64,000 nucleotides of DNA from Sarcophilus harrisii (taxonomy: Eukaryota > Chordata > Mammalia > Dasyuromorphia > Dasyuridae), in the NCBI RefSeq assembly GCF_902635505.1, contig NC_045428.1, positions 217,366,301 to 217,430,300 on the forward strand, written 5' to 3'. The notes beneath the pieces were generated by a model, which did not search any database, had not been told where the DNA came from, and was given only the letters and a program-made list of their open reading frames with translations. Positions within the stretch are counted from its first letter, which is position 1. Each line of letters opens with the position of its first letter. The translations under genes and the position numbers were made by a program. Shown piece after piece: positions 10,976 through 22,420 of this stretch.

Positions 10976-11830
10976 ATGTAAACATGTATATAAAATGATA
11001 TTAATATGGCTGACATAATATAGGTTTCTCTCTTGATTGAATCTTTGACTTTGTCTGAGATCCATGATTACTACTTTTTTTGTAATAAATTCTACTCCTG
11101 ATCCTGGTTATAGTGTTTGTGTATATCTCTTTATTTCCTATCCCTGATAATTCTTCTACTTTAATTCTGCTCTTTAACTTGCCTTGCTGTTACTTAATAA
11201 CCCACCAATGAATCCTGCATTTATCTTCTCTCCTCATCATTTCTTTTTTTTCTTTGTCCCATTCCCATTGATCTACATTCCTTATCCCACTTTTCTGTTC
11301 CCCACCTTATCCTATGCTACCTGTTTCCTCTCTTTTTATCCCTTGCCTATTAGTCTATATATTTTATCTCACTACCATAAATCTACACATCTTTCTAAAC
11401 TTATCCTATTCCTTCCTCATTCCTTTCCCCTCTTATTTAATCGATTTCAGAGGACTCTAACTTTCATGGTATATATGTGGTATTGTCTGTCCTGCCCCTG
11501 AACATCCCTGATGTGAGTAGGTTGTCAGAACTATGAACCCTCCTCCTTCTCCCTCTAATGCTTCTGTGTCTATTTTTCCTCTTCATGTCATTTGTATAGC
11601 ATAATTATTATTTTATCCTTAACTAGACTTTTTCTTTTAGAATCAGATCATATCCAACTCTGCTCCAATCTTTCTTCTGAGCAACCCAATTACTGATATT
11701 AATCTTAAACATTCCAATTTTCCTACATCCTCTCCAACATTTGTTATTTTGCCTATTTATCATTTAAGGCAATCTGATAGGTATAAATATCTTAAGGTTG
11801 TTCTAATGTGAATTTCTCCAATTTATGATG

Positions 11831-12012
11831 ATTTAAAACATTTTTTTTTTTTTTTTTGGTGGCAGAGGCAATTGGGATTAAGTGATTTGCCCAGGGTTAC
11901 ACAGCTCAGAAGTGTTAAGTGTTTGAGGCTAGATTTGAACTCAGATCCTCCTGACTTCAGGGCTGGTGCTCTATATTCTGTGCCACCTAGCTGTCCATTT
12001 AGAACATTTTTT
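11831..12012 (-). repeat. tRNA-derived SINE (WSINE1-like) with 16-bp target duplication, nested in L1
   Basis: Poly-T to 11857, then 'gaggcaattgggattaagtg', 'cccagggttacacagctcag', 'ctgacttcagggctggtgct' and the head 'gtgccacctagctgtcc'. Flanks are 'atttaaaacatttttt' (11831-11846) and 'atttagaacatttttt' (11997-12012), one mismatch in 16. The L1 reads on directly on both sides. Confidence 0.93.
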
Positions 12013-12729
12013 ATATGACAATAAATTGTTTTGATTTCTTCATTGGAAAACTGCCTGGGCATATCCTTTGACCATTTATAAATTGGAGCATGATTTGCAT
12101 TCTTATAGATTTGATAAAGTTCTTTATATATTTTAGATATGTTATCTTTATCCAATAAACTGTCTATAATTCCCCCCACCCTCCCCACTCCCCAATTTTC
12201 TGCTTTCAAATCTTGGCTATATTTGTTTTATTTGTACAAAAACCTTTTAATTTCATTTATATTTTATTTAATAAAATTATCCATTTTACACTTATTTTTG
12301 CTCTCTTCTTTACACATTAATTTTTCACTTATAAGTCTGACAAGTTATATGTTCCATATTCTTCTAATTTTCTTGTAAAATCTCTTTTTATGTACAGGTT
12401 TATATCCATTTTGATCTTATCTTAGTAAATGGTGGTAGATACTGATCCAACCCTGATTTCTGCAATACTGCTTTCCAGTTTTTCCAACTATTTTCACCAA
12501 ATAATGAATTCTTATCCCCTTATCTATGTCAAATACAAAGTAATTTTGTTTACATACTGCTATAAATAGCTTTCTTACATTTATACACTTTGCTATTTCT
12601 TAGCCAGTACCAGATAGTTTTGATAATTACTATCTTATGCTGTTTAAGATCTGGTACTGCTAAAACTCCCTGCTTTATACTTAAAAATTATATCTGTTGA
12701 TATTCTTGTTACTGTTTTCTAACATATCT

Positions 12730-13723
12730 TCTAATTCTTTCAGAATTCATCACCAGGTGATGAATTAATCAATGATTACAATTAATCAAGGTGCTCTCAT
12801 TATGTACTTCAGAATATTTTTGTAATTGTATTTTAATATAATTGATATCTTTTGTAATAGGACTTCATTTCATGTATTGAAGAACATTATCATGAAGCCT
12901 ATTTCATAGATTTTGCCACAAATTCACAATTTGCCACAATGACATAAAAAATATTAGGGAACTTGACACTAAAGAGACATTGAGAGGGGACATTTTCTGA
13001 GAAGAAGTCAGCTTTATCTAGCTGCCTCCGCACTTAGGAGAGGGAAGTATAGGTATTTGAGTTGAGTTCTGAGCCAGAAGTATCAGACATGTGGCCTGCC
13101 AGCTGCATGCAGCCTTACCACTTCCTGCAGGCAGCTGTTTATAGTAGTTAGTTGTGGTCAGACATAACCCTAATGTTATTGCTTGCAAGAGGTTGAAGTA
13201 GTAGCAACTGACGGTGGGGTGTGGATTGCCAAATGAGAACTTATGTTTAGAATGATTCAGTAGGTGTGAGTGAGCAGAAGAGAGAGAATAGTATCATGAA
13301 TGAATCAGTTTTGTACGTATGAGGGAGGACTGTATGCTTAGGAACCCTTGTGATGTATATGTGTGGGCATGGAGTAGGAGAAAGTTGTTTGTGAATGGAA
13401 GAGAGGGGAGGAAATAAGCTGAGATGTTCATGGTGTATGTCAAGACACTTTTAACTCTTGGCCTCAGTTTCCAGTTTGTATAATTTATGTATATTTTATG
13501 TATATTAAAGATCATTTAATCCAACTTCTCATTTTAAATATGTAATTTTATGATCTTGCCCAAATCAAAGTAATTTCAAGAGACAGGTATGGTTTAAAGG
13601 CCAAATTAGTTGGAAAATATGAATTTCACACTTCAAGTCTGAAGCTGACTTTCCTTATCTGATACCTTCAGCAAATCAAATCACTTCTTTCCATATATCT
13701 TTTATGGTATATCATTTGTCTTA
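12730..13723. other. Mostly unassigned; slightly GC-richer 13020-13260
   Basis: I see no gene. Around 13070-13130 ('agtatcagacatgtggcctg', then 'gcatgcagcc') there is a hint of the marsupial repeat that begins 'gtgtcaaactcgcggcccg', but the match is short. Confidence 0.45.
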
Positions 13724-13729
13724 AATGTC

Positions 13730-14121
13730 TGTAATGGGCTGAGGCTTGAGTTGATGCACTGAGATCCCAAGCACGTGAGGCTAAATAGTAATTGGACTAT
13801 ACTCTATTAATATACATGATTGGATAAAGAATGGTCCCTGCCCACTCTCCATGCAAGTCCTGATGTGTTGTACAGGAAATGACGATTTTGGTGAGTGGAG
13901 GCAGAGAGAGACAGGAAGAGAAGCTGGGAGAGATTGGCCTGGGTTCCCTGCTTGTAGCTGCTGGTCGTGCTGGTCTAGCTAGCTTCTTGACTCAGCTGCA
14001 CACATTGCTATTGCCCATTCTCTTCCACCTCTGATCCTTCTTCACTGAGAATAAAGACTGACGATTTTCCCCTAACCTGAATTCCTGACTCCAGCTGACT
14101 TTAAAATACGTGGTCTTCACA
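13730..14121 (+). mobile_element. Solo LTR, ERVK-like, copy 1
   Basis: 392 bases beginning TG and ending CA, flanked by exact 6-base duplications 'aatgtc' at 13724-13729 and 14122-14127. AATAAA lies at 14050-14055, followed by a short U5. A second copy lies at 18103-18495. A 6-base target duplication is typical of class II (betaretrovirus-like) elements. No internal retroviral region is present, so this is the remnant left by recombination between two LTRs. It looks whole as an LTR. It differs from copy 2 by about 5% substitutions (hand count) plus a few indels, which is young beside the SINEs and L2s here. Confidence 0.93.
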
Positions 14122-14399
14122 AATGTCAGTTTAATTTATGGCATTGCATTACTGTTCAGTGATCAATGATCTGTTACTAATTTGGAATGCCTTTCAACTA
14201 CTCTTCCTTTATGTGGAATTTATCATTTCAGTGTTAATCACTGCCCTCCCATCCCCTCACCCCAATTTATTATCTTGAGGGCCTAATACTAAAAAAATAT
14301 TATTTTTTAATTTTTAACATCTATTTTTGTTATTCTCTTTATTATATCCTATGTAAGTGCAAAATATTTTTAAAAATTTGTAATAATTATGACCATGCC

Positions 14400-14530
14400 A
14401 GGGACTACTTCTTAAAAGATCTGTGACTTGGAGATAATATGGTACAATTGAAGAAGCCTTGATTCAGGAGTCAGAGTGTATCTGTTCAATGAATGAAGAA
14501 TCTATTTTATATAATTGACATCTTAGAGAT
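14400..14530 (+). repeat. SINE head fragment
   Basis: 'gatctgtgacttggagataat', 'ggtacaattgaagaagcc' and 'gattcaggagtcagagtg' match the tRNA-like head and 'gagtcag' region of MIR-like or marsupial SINEs, without the 3' part. Confidence 0.4.
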
Positions 14531-14615
14531 CTGAGGGAATTGAGTATTGCCAGGCTATAGGCAATATAGGAAACAGATGGTTGGTGGGCAAATAGGGGAT
14601 ATCCTGCTGAATAAA

Positions 14616-14631
14616 GGGAACCAAGTATTAG
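14616..14631. repeat. L1 target-site duplication, left copy
   Basis: 'gggaaccaagtattag' is identical to 16766-16781. It directly precedes the poly-T tail of the minus-strand L1. Confidence 0.95.
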
Positions 14632-16765
14632 TTTTTTTTTATTTAATAGCCTTTTATTTACAGGTTATATGTTTAAATTACATTAAATTTACCAAACCTC
14701 TTTTCAATTTTTCACCTCTTACCTCCACCCCTCCCCAAAATGGGGATAAGTAAATTTAAATACATTAAAATATAAATTAGATACACAATAAGTATACATG
14801 ACAAACCGTTATTTTGTTGACAAAAAAGAATCAGACTTGAAATATTTACAATTAAGAAGGAAATAAAAAATGCAGGTGGGCATAAATATAGGGACTGGGA
14901 ATTCAAAATGATTTTAGTTTTCCCAGTTCTTTCTCTGGGCGTGCTGGTTCAGTTCATTACTGCCCGGAAATTTGGCATTATTTTGAGGTGTCCAGGTCCA
15001 TCAGAACTGGGGTCATCATATATATTTTTGTTAAGTATATTATCCCTGGTCCACCATTTCATTTGCATCAGTTTTTAAGTCACTCCATTTCTGAAATCAT
15101 CCTGTTATCATTTCACAGAATAATAATTTCCAAACTTCATATACCCAATTTATTCAGCCATTCTCAATGATGGGCATCACTCTTTTGTTTCTAGCCACTA
15201 AAAGGGGCTGCCAAAACATTCGTGCACATATGGTCCCTTTCCTTCTTTTAATCTTTTGGGATATAAGCCCAGTAGTAACACTGCTGGATCAAAGGTATAC
15301 AGTTTGATCTTTTTGAGATAGTTCCAAACTATCTAGAATGGTTGGATTCGTTCACAACCCACCAACAATGATCAATGTCCCAGTTTTCCGCATCTCCCCA
15401 AAATATATTATTTTTCCTTCATCTTAAATCAAGGTGTATGTTATCTTAGGTTTCTTTTTGCATTTCTCTGATTAATAATGACTTGGACATCTTTTCTATG
15501 ACTAAAATATTTCAATATCTTCATCTGAAATTGTCTGTTCAATCCTTTAACCATTTTTCAATTGGAGAATGGCGATTTTTTTAAAATTAAGTTAATTTCT
15601 ATATTTTTAAGGGCCTTTATCGAACCTTTGACTATAAAAATATTTTCCCAGTTTATTTTCCTTTTAATCTTTCTCTGTTTTGTTTGTACAAAAACTTTTC
15701 AGTTGGTATGTCGAAATTTTCTATTTTGTAGTTGATCTCTAGTTCTTCTTTGGTCATTTTTCCCCTTCCCGGTCTGGGAGGTAAACTATCCTGTGTTCCT
15801 CTAATTTATTAATAATTTCATTCTTTATACCTGATCAAGAAACCCATTTTGTTTATCTTGGTGTACGGTTTAAGTTGGATAATCCTAGTTTCTCCAATAT
15901 TAGTTTCCAATTTTCCCAATTTTGTCAAACAGTAAGTTCTTATCCCCAAATGGGGTCTTTGGTTTTCAAAGACTAGGTTGCTATAGTTGTTGATTTTTTG
16001 TCCTTGAACCTAACCTATTATATCAACTAATCTATTCCTTAGCCAATACCAAATGGTTTTGATAACTGCTACTCTATAGTATAATTTTAGATCTGGTACA
16101 TATAAGCCACCTTCATTTGATTTTTTTTTTTCATTAATTCCCTTGAAATTCCTGACCTTTTGTTTTTCCATATGAATTTTGTTGTTATTTTTTCTAGGTC
16201 ATTAAAATAGTTTTTTGGGAGTCTGATTGGTATAGTGTTAAATAAATAGATTAGTTTAGGTAATATTGTCATCTTTATTATATTTGCTCGCCCTATCCAA
16301 GAGCATTTAATATTTTCCAATTGGTTAGATCAGACTTAATTTGTGTGAAAAGTGGTCTGTAATTTTGCTCATAAAGTTTCTGATTTTCGCTTGGCAGATA
16401 GATTCCTAAATATTTTATATTATCAGTAGTTACTTTAAATGGAATTTCTCTTTGTAACTCTGACTGTTGGATTTTGTTAGTGATATATAAGAATGCTGAT
16501 GACTTATGTGGGTTTATTTTATAACCAGCAACTTTGCTAAAGTTGTGGATTATTTCTAATAACTTTTTAGTAGAATCTCTGGGGTTCTCTAAGTATATCA
16601 TCATATCGTCGGCAAAGAGTGATAATTTGGTTTCCTCATTGCCTATTCTTATTCCTTTAATCTCTTTCTGAGCTCTTATTGCCAAAGCTAGCATTTCTAA
16701 TACAATATTAAATAGTAACGGTGATAGTGGGCAACCTTGTTTCACTCCAGATCTTATTGGGAATG
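14632..16765 (-). mobile_element. Young 5'-truncated L1 with perfect target duplication
   Basis: 2134 bases on the minus strand. The A-tail appears as poly-T from 14632, with an AATAAA signal just inside. The 5' break lies in ORF2, in the reverse-transcriptase domain. The first frame (16765 down to about 16293) carries 'SGVKQGCPLSPLLFN', the active-site box 'FADDMMIY' and 'GYKINPHKS'. It then shifts to '[20 protein letters not shown]' (frame at 16320-16087) and shifts again at an A-run near 16123-16135 into '[14 protein letters not shown]...WYWLRN'. These look like single-base slips at A-rich sites. The 3' UTR fills about 14640-15500. It has no EN domain or ORF1, so it cannot act alone. Confidence 0.95.
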
Positions 16766-16781
16766 GGGAACCAAGTATTAG
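16766..16781. repeat. L1 target-site duplication, right copy
   Basis: Exact copy of 14616-14631 at the 5' break of the L1. One further T may also be shared. Confidence 0.95.
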
Positions 16782-17189
16782 TAACAAAATCTGACTGCAC
16801 ATCTCATTTTAGTGAGATAGTCAGGCAATTCAGAGTATTGTGTTTTACCCTCATGCTCTGGGGCATTATACTTGGAAACTCAATTCCTAAGGACAATTAT
16901 CTTTCTCATTTAATGCTACTTTCTTACTTGGGAAGTTCCTAGTTGAAGAAGGTCAATTTATTTTATTTAAGTAGATGCTCAGGTACAGAAAAAAGAACAA
17001 AAGAACCTCAATATTCATAGAGATAGAGTTGGAAAGAACCATAAAGATCATAGAAGTGGGACTTAAGAAGTCAGAGGTGGAACAAAATAAATTCCTTTGA
17101 TTTGAGAGTCAACATATTTTTCATTGTATTATCCTGTCTCCTTTTCAACTTCATCTTTACTGAGAATATACCAAAATTATATTTTATTA

Positions 17190-17345
17190 AAGGCATAATA
17201 GCATAATGAGTAGAGAGCTGGCCTGAAAGATAAGGATTTAAGTCCTGCATTTAAAACATATTGGCTGTGTGACCTAGCAAGTCAATTAATCTTTCAGTCC
17301 CCAGTCAAGTATAAGATCATATAGAATTGTTGCTGATCATTATTG
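17190..17345 (+). repeat. MIR-like SINE
   Basis: 'ataatgagtagagagctggcc', 'ggatttaagtcctgc', 'ggctgtgtgacctagcaagtc' and 'aattaatctttcagtcc' follow MIR order. Diverged. Confidence 0.7.
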
Positions 17346-17839
17346 TTAAGGGAGTTTTCCCATATCTATGAATTTATGTTTTGGAATCCAAAGGAAGCAG
17401 ATGAACTAAAAAATGGCATTCTACATGTCAAATGCAAGATGTTTTAGATCTAACGGTCAAATTGGACATATAGGTATCAGCTGATATCTACTGTATAATT
17501 TATAAAGAAAAAACTGAAGAACTTTGGCTACAACATGTAAACTGCTATTAGAAATGAATCATCATATCAATGAATTGGGAAAAAATACACCTCAGCCCTA
17601 AGCAAAACTTCAGAAATAATCTCAGGAATTATGAATTTGTGAGTTTCATTTCCATGCCTCCACACTGGCCAAATCCTTGATAAAATGTACTAGTACAAAA
17701 AGAAATGTATCTACCGAGGGAAAAGACTTGTATGTCATATTTAGTTCTATTATCAAGTCTCAAGTCAGAAACAATGGAACTAGAAAAGACCTGGAAAAGT
17801 CAGTTGAAATGAGCCAAGAAGAGATGAAGAGGAACCTTA
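17346..17839. other. No recognisable gene or repeat
   Basis: Unassigned AT-rich DNA without an open frame of note. Confidence 0.5.
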
Positions 17840-18015
17840 GAATACCTGACTTGTAGATAAGAAAGAGATTTGGGTTTGACTTAGGCTCTGATGACTTTTT
17901 CTAGCTGTGTGACCTTAATAAAAGCACAATTTTTCTGAGCCTCAGTTTCTTCATTCTTAGGATTGAGAAAATGATACTTGAATTATCTATATTATAGAGT
18001 TATTGGGAATCTATA
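17840..18015 (+). repeat. MIR-like SINE
   Basis: 'ttgggtttgacttaggctc', 'ctagctgtgtgaccttaat', 'ctgagcctcagtttcttcatt', then 'tagagttattgggaatc'. The MIR core is clear. Confidence 0.8.
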
Positions 18016-18102
18016 AATTACAACATAAAAAGTGCAATATTTTAAGAAGGATCAGAAAACTTTGGAACTTACAATTCATAAGTGGTAGCAAAGATTAGTT
18101 TA

Positions 18103-18495
18103 TGTAATGAATGGGCTGAGGCTTGAATTGATGCACTGAGGTCCCAAGTACGTGAGGCTAAATAGTAATTGGACTATACTCTATTAATATACATGATTGG
18201 ATAAAGAATGGTCCCTGCCCACTTTCTGTGCAAGTCCTGATGTGTTGTATAGGAAATGACGATTTTGGTGGGTGGAGACAGGAAGAGAAGCTGGGAGAGA
18301 TTGAGCCTGGGTTCTATTCTTGTAGCTGCTGGTGGTGTGGCTGCTGGTCTAGCTAGCTTCTTGACTCAGCTGCACACAATGCTATTGCCCATTCTCTTCC
18401 ACCTCGGATCTTTCTTCACTGAGAATAAAGACTGACGATTTTCCCCTAACCTGAATTCCTGATTCCAGCTGACTTTAAAATACATGGTCTTCACA
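18103..18495 (+). mobile_element. Solo LTR, ERVK-like, copy 2
   Basis: 393 bases, TG to CA, same family and orientation as 13730-14121. The flanking 6-base duplication is 'agttta' at 18097-18102 and 18496-18501, different from that of copy 1. AATAAA lies at 18424-18429. The two LTRs are therefore separate insertions, not the ends of one provirus, and the 4 kb between them holds no retroviral genes. It looks whole as an LTR and has short indels relative to copy 1. Confidence 0.93.
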
Positions 18496-18574
18496 AGTTT
18501 AATCTGATTTCATTTTTTAAATGCTTGAAAAGAAATACACTAACTATGATTATTATCAATAAAAACTAACAAGA

Positions 18575-18740
18575 ACTGAGGAGTAGTGGATAGTGACTGG
18601 ACCTCTAAGTCACAAAAACCTGGGTTCTGATCTCACTTCTGACACAGTCTCACCTTTGACACATTAACTTTATTATCTTGACAAAAGTTATTTATTTAAA
18701 TATTTCAGCACATGAGGCAATTCTCTTATTTGGAAAAAAT
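18575..18740 (+). repeat. MIR-like SINE
   Basis: 'gtagtggatagtgactggac', 'aaacctgggttctgatc' and later text keep the MIR 5' half; the 3' part is decayed. Confidence 0.6.
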
Positions 18741-18849
18741 GATTGTATATGTTCTTTAATCAGTCTACATGATTATTTAAAACATATCACATGTTTAAAT
18801 CATTTAAATCCTATCCATCTAACACTTTTTCTTATCTCTTCCATACATT

Positions 18850-18995
18850 GAAATTTTTTTATTTTTTCTTTTTAAAAATTCTTTAGCATTTTATTTTTCT
18901 TAATTACATGTAAAATAAATTTTAACTTTCATTTTTTAAAAATTTGAATTCCAAGTTCTCTCCTTCTCCCCCTACCCATCCCTCTACTCCAGATT
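18850..18995 (-). mobile_element. L1 3' end fragment
   Basis: T-rich start, 'tagcattttatttttcttaa', 'ttacatgtaaaataa', then 'attccaagttctctcc' and a C-rich tract: the reverse complement of a marsupial L1 3' terminus. Confidence 0.65.
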
Positions 18996-19099
18996 TTTAG
19001 CTGGTGTGCATCACGTCTGGGAGTTTGCCTTTTGGACTGTTTGCCTATACCAATGAATTTAATTCTTCTAGACTAAAATGATTATTTAATCACAGCTTT

Positions 19100-19745
19100 T
19101 GCCAATGCACAGAATGAGGAGGAATGTCAAAGACAGAAATGGTAACTAGCATTTCAATGTGGCTAGAATACTGAATGCCCAAGAGGACTATCGGATAGAA
19201 CAATTTTAGAAAGGTAGCCTAGATTCAAATTGTGGATGGTCTTAAAATGTGAAACAAAGAAGTTTGTATTTTTTTCCTAGAGGCAATGGGAAGCCACTGA
19301 AATTTTTTTAAACAGTGGTGTAACATTGTCAGACTTGTGCCTTCCAAAGATTATTAGGAAAACTGTGGTGGATGGAGAATTGGAGATGGTGAGAATCTGG
19401 AAATAGAGGAGGCATTTAGGCAGCTATTGCAGAACTCCATATGAAACACCATGAAGTCCTAAAATAGGGCAGTGACCAAGGGAGTGAAGAAAAGGGGATA
19501 ATGATCTTATAGGGCTATTATACAAATAGAAGAAACATTATATGCTAACTGATTATATATGGGACATAAGAGGTAGGGGAGAGTTTATAGATTTTGTGCC
19601 TCTCTATGAATCCCGGTGACTAGGGTAGTGGTTGCCCTCAAAAGAAATAGGGAAATTAGGCACAAAACTCTATTTGGTATGAGAAATGATGAGTGTTTTG
19701 GACATGCTGAATTTGAGATCCCTATGAAACATCTAGCAGGATATA
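19100..19745 (-). mobile_element. L2 (CR1-clade LINE) coding remnant
   Basis: The reverse complement matches the L2 ORF2 C-terminal region. Landmarks on + are 'aggcaatgggaagccactgaa', 'cagtggtgtaacattgtcagac', 'gcagctattgcagaactcc' and 'gttttggacatgctgaatttga'. Frames are lost. Very old. Confidence 0.8.
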
Positions 19746-20697
19746 TTCTTTGATGATGCTGTCAGATACAGCGTCCATAGACTACTTAGATCAGGAGTTT
19801 GACTTAATATTGAATTTCTTATGCTTGTTATGGTTTTATAATCTTTCACTACCTATATTTAATGAATTCCCCTATTTGATACAGAGGTGTCAGTGCTCAG
19901 GTAAGTTAGAATATTACCTTTCTTCCTTTTGAATTCAGTATATTCAGCCAAATTCATAGGATTGGTCCAGCACCTTGTTGACCCTTCTCTGTTTTTTTAA
20001 CTATTAACTCATATCCCAATATTTAATCCTAGTGTTCTTTATGCTTGTTTCTGGGAGACTGCTGCCACTCACTGGGGATTACTTTGATTCACTTATAGCT
20101 AAACCTGATTGTCTACAGAAGCAGAGGCTTCTGGAATATAGCTAGGTAACAGCAAACTAGAGAAAGACTTTAACATTACAGTTTTAGGATTGCTTATCAC
20201 TGATATAGGCTCCCTAGCCTTACATCTTAATTTCCCACAGCACAACTCAAGAATCCAATCTGTCACAAGTGGGAAAGTCCAATTTCAATTACTGATTTCT
20301 TCTTTATGAACATTTGCAATCTTGGTTTCATGATTTCAACCACTGATGCTTAGAATTTTTCTACACTAAAGCCTCAGCCTTTTTGAGTGGATTCTTTTAA
20401 AAGTCTTTGAAGCCTATGGATACTTTTTCACAATAACATTTATAAAGGCAAAAAATTAATAGGAATCCAAAGAAAATCAATTATATTAAATTAGCTATCT
20501 TTTTTTTAGAAAAGACCCCAAGAACCTCTGCGCCTACATATTTATAATAATCAATATGTAGTTCAATTCCAAACTTTTGTTGCTACTCCAGTATCTTTGC
20601 TTTTTTTCTTCTAATATATTGTTGAGCTACATTCATTTTAATCCCTGCCCCTGCCCTCTTTCTCCAGGGATTTATTTGCAAGGAAAGAATTAATTCA
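19746..20697. other. No recognisable gene or repeat
   Basis: Nothing assignable on either strand; no open frame longer than about 60 codons. Confidence 0.5.
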
Positions 20698-20885
20698 TCA
20701 GGATGGCACAGCAGAAAAAAGCAATGGCTCTGAGGTGAGAAGACCTCAAATCCCATTTTGTGTGTCTCTACATGGGTCTTTATGTACGATACTGGGCAAA
20801 ACATTTAATATCCCTTAGATTCAATTCCCCCATCTGTAAAATGAGAGAATTGGTGTGAGGTCCTTTTAGTTATGATCTTAATTAA
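20698..20885 (+). repeat. MIR-like SINE
   Basis: 'aggatggcacagcag', 'gaagacctcaaatccca', 'actgggcaaaacatttaat', 'ccatctgtaaaatgagagaa' and 'tgaggtccttttagtt' follow the order of a SINE with a MIR-like core and short 3' end. Confidence 0.7.
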
Positions 20886-22110
20886 AAGTTTGTAATATAA
20901 AATCTGCTTAAGGTGTTTAGATAGTTTACAGACTTCCCGAATCAGCTTTATTATCTAGTTCTTTCCCAACATTTATTTGGAGCCAGTCCTTGCACCATCA
21001 GGTACCTGACATCTTGGGTCAGAAAGCCATTAATGAGCCTTTGCTGCCTCCCTACTTCCTATTCAATTTTGTATCTTCATTTTAGTATCACCTGTATATA
21101 GAACAAGTCTCCTCTGACTCTGGTTTCCTGCTTATCATGTAGAAGAGTTTAAAAATTTTATCAAGCAACTAATTAGTTGTATTCATAGATACTTATCTGG
21201 TCCCAGGAACTTTATCAGCATCTAATCTGGTCACCTAAATTTTCACTGACTAAATTCACTAATCTCTCCCTGCCCCCTGCTGTTGGGAAAGTTAAAAATT
21301 CCACTATACCAAGTGTAATAACATTTTCCTTATCAATCAAAATGTTAAATTCAACCCAATACTCAGTTCACTTCCCATTCAAAATTTTATCTAAAATACA
21401 AGATCTGGTTCCTTTGTGAGAAGGTAAGATGTGTTGATTAGGTTTGTCAATTGGGTTATAGAAAGGTAAATTACCAGTGCAATCTTATTTTTAAAAGATC
21501 TCTGTCTAGAGAGCAGACTAAGTAGAAAACAATGGATATTTGTTTTAGGAATACATTCAGCAGCTGTTCCTTTTTGTACACAGCTGTAGCTAGACTGGAT
21601 TGTGTGTTAGAGCTGGATACTTAAAGTAGTGAACAAACTGAAGTGGTTCTACAATTGCATATAACATAGGGAATACTCTCTCTAACCTTCCTCTCTCCAA
21701 TTAGATGAGAACTTTCCCTGGCACTGATACTCATGGCTTGGTTTAGGTGACCCTCAAGGGAACAGTGTTGAGAACTGATAGTGTTAGAAGTGTCATTTCA
21801 TAATTATGGGGGTCTTGCATTAAATATGTCTTGACTTGTGAATGTGTTTGGATTTTCAGTAATACTTATTGAATTAGTATGCATTATCTATCACTAGGAA
21901 TGTCAAAAGTCAGTGTACATATTTGTTGGAAGCTGCTCAGATATAAATCTCTATGGTAATTTATGGTAATAAAAATCTATGGGAATACTTGCCTTCCCTT
22001 TCACTCTAGACTTGACAACAGTGTGTGTGTATGTGTGTGTGTCTGGGTTTTTGAGAGTCTGTAGATAGATATTGGGTCAAGAGGACAAGAAGAGTTTTAG
22101 ACAAAGAAGC
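20886..22110. other. No recognisable gene or repeat
   Basis: Unassigned. A short GT stretch occurs at 22021-22041. Confidence 0.5.
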
Positions 22111-22305
22111 TCTACCTATGCTTCAGATAATACCTTCCTTTTCAATTTAACTTCATCTGCTTTTTCTGTTTCTGTATCTGTCTCTCTTCTCCCTCTTTCC
22201 TTTTCCCCTTCTTCTATGTGCTCCTTTTTCCTCCCTCTTTCCTCTTTCCTTCCCCCCCCACTCTTCCTCTCTCAAATACATGTAAATATAATATATATCT
22301 TACAT
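22110..22305 (+). repeat. CT-rich direct repeat, copy 1
   Basis: Pyrimidine-rich DNA that aligns with 23085-23295 at roughly 75%: both start near 'taatatcttcc' or 'taataccttcc', pass a C/T-rich middle, and end 'aatataatatatatcttac' or 'aatataatatgtatcttac'. This copy continues directly into an L2 3' end, so it may be L2 3' UTR. Confidence 0.7.
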
Positions 22306-22420
22306 TCCTCTCCCTCATTAGAATATACACTCACTCCTTGATGGCAGAAACCATGTTTTTTCATTTCTTTGTATCTCCAGTGCTTATCACAATGTCTGGA
22401 ATGTTTTTTGATTGACTAAG
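22306..22420 (+). repeat. L2 3' end
   Basis: 'attagaatatacactcactcc', 'tgatggcagaaaccatg', 'tttgtatctccagtgcttatc' and the terminal 'ttttgattgact' are the forward L2 3' terminus. Confidence 0.8.

Larger units (their letters stand above)
10480..12720 (-). mobile_element. L1, 5'-truncated, with a nested SINE
   Basis: From about 11600 to 12720 this is the reverse complement of the L1 ORF2 C-terminal region: 'catcctctccaacatttgtt', 'ccaatctgataggt'-like text, 'atcctttgaccatttataaatt', 'ttttatttgtacaaaaacc' and, at the right, 'gccagtaccagatagttttg'. Further left, 10480-11600 (A-rich start, C-rich tract near 10770, T/C-rich pyrimidine text) looks like a long 3' UTR of the same copy, but with less certainty. 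A SINE interrupts it at 11847-11996. Frames are broken. Confidence 0.75.

Noticed and set aside
13730-18495. One provirus bounded by two LTRs
   Set aside because: The target duplications differ and each closes around its own LTR; no retroviral genes lie between them.
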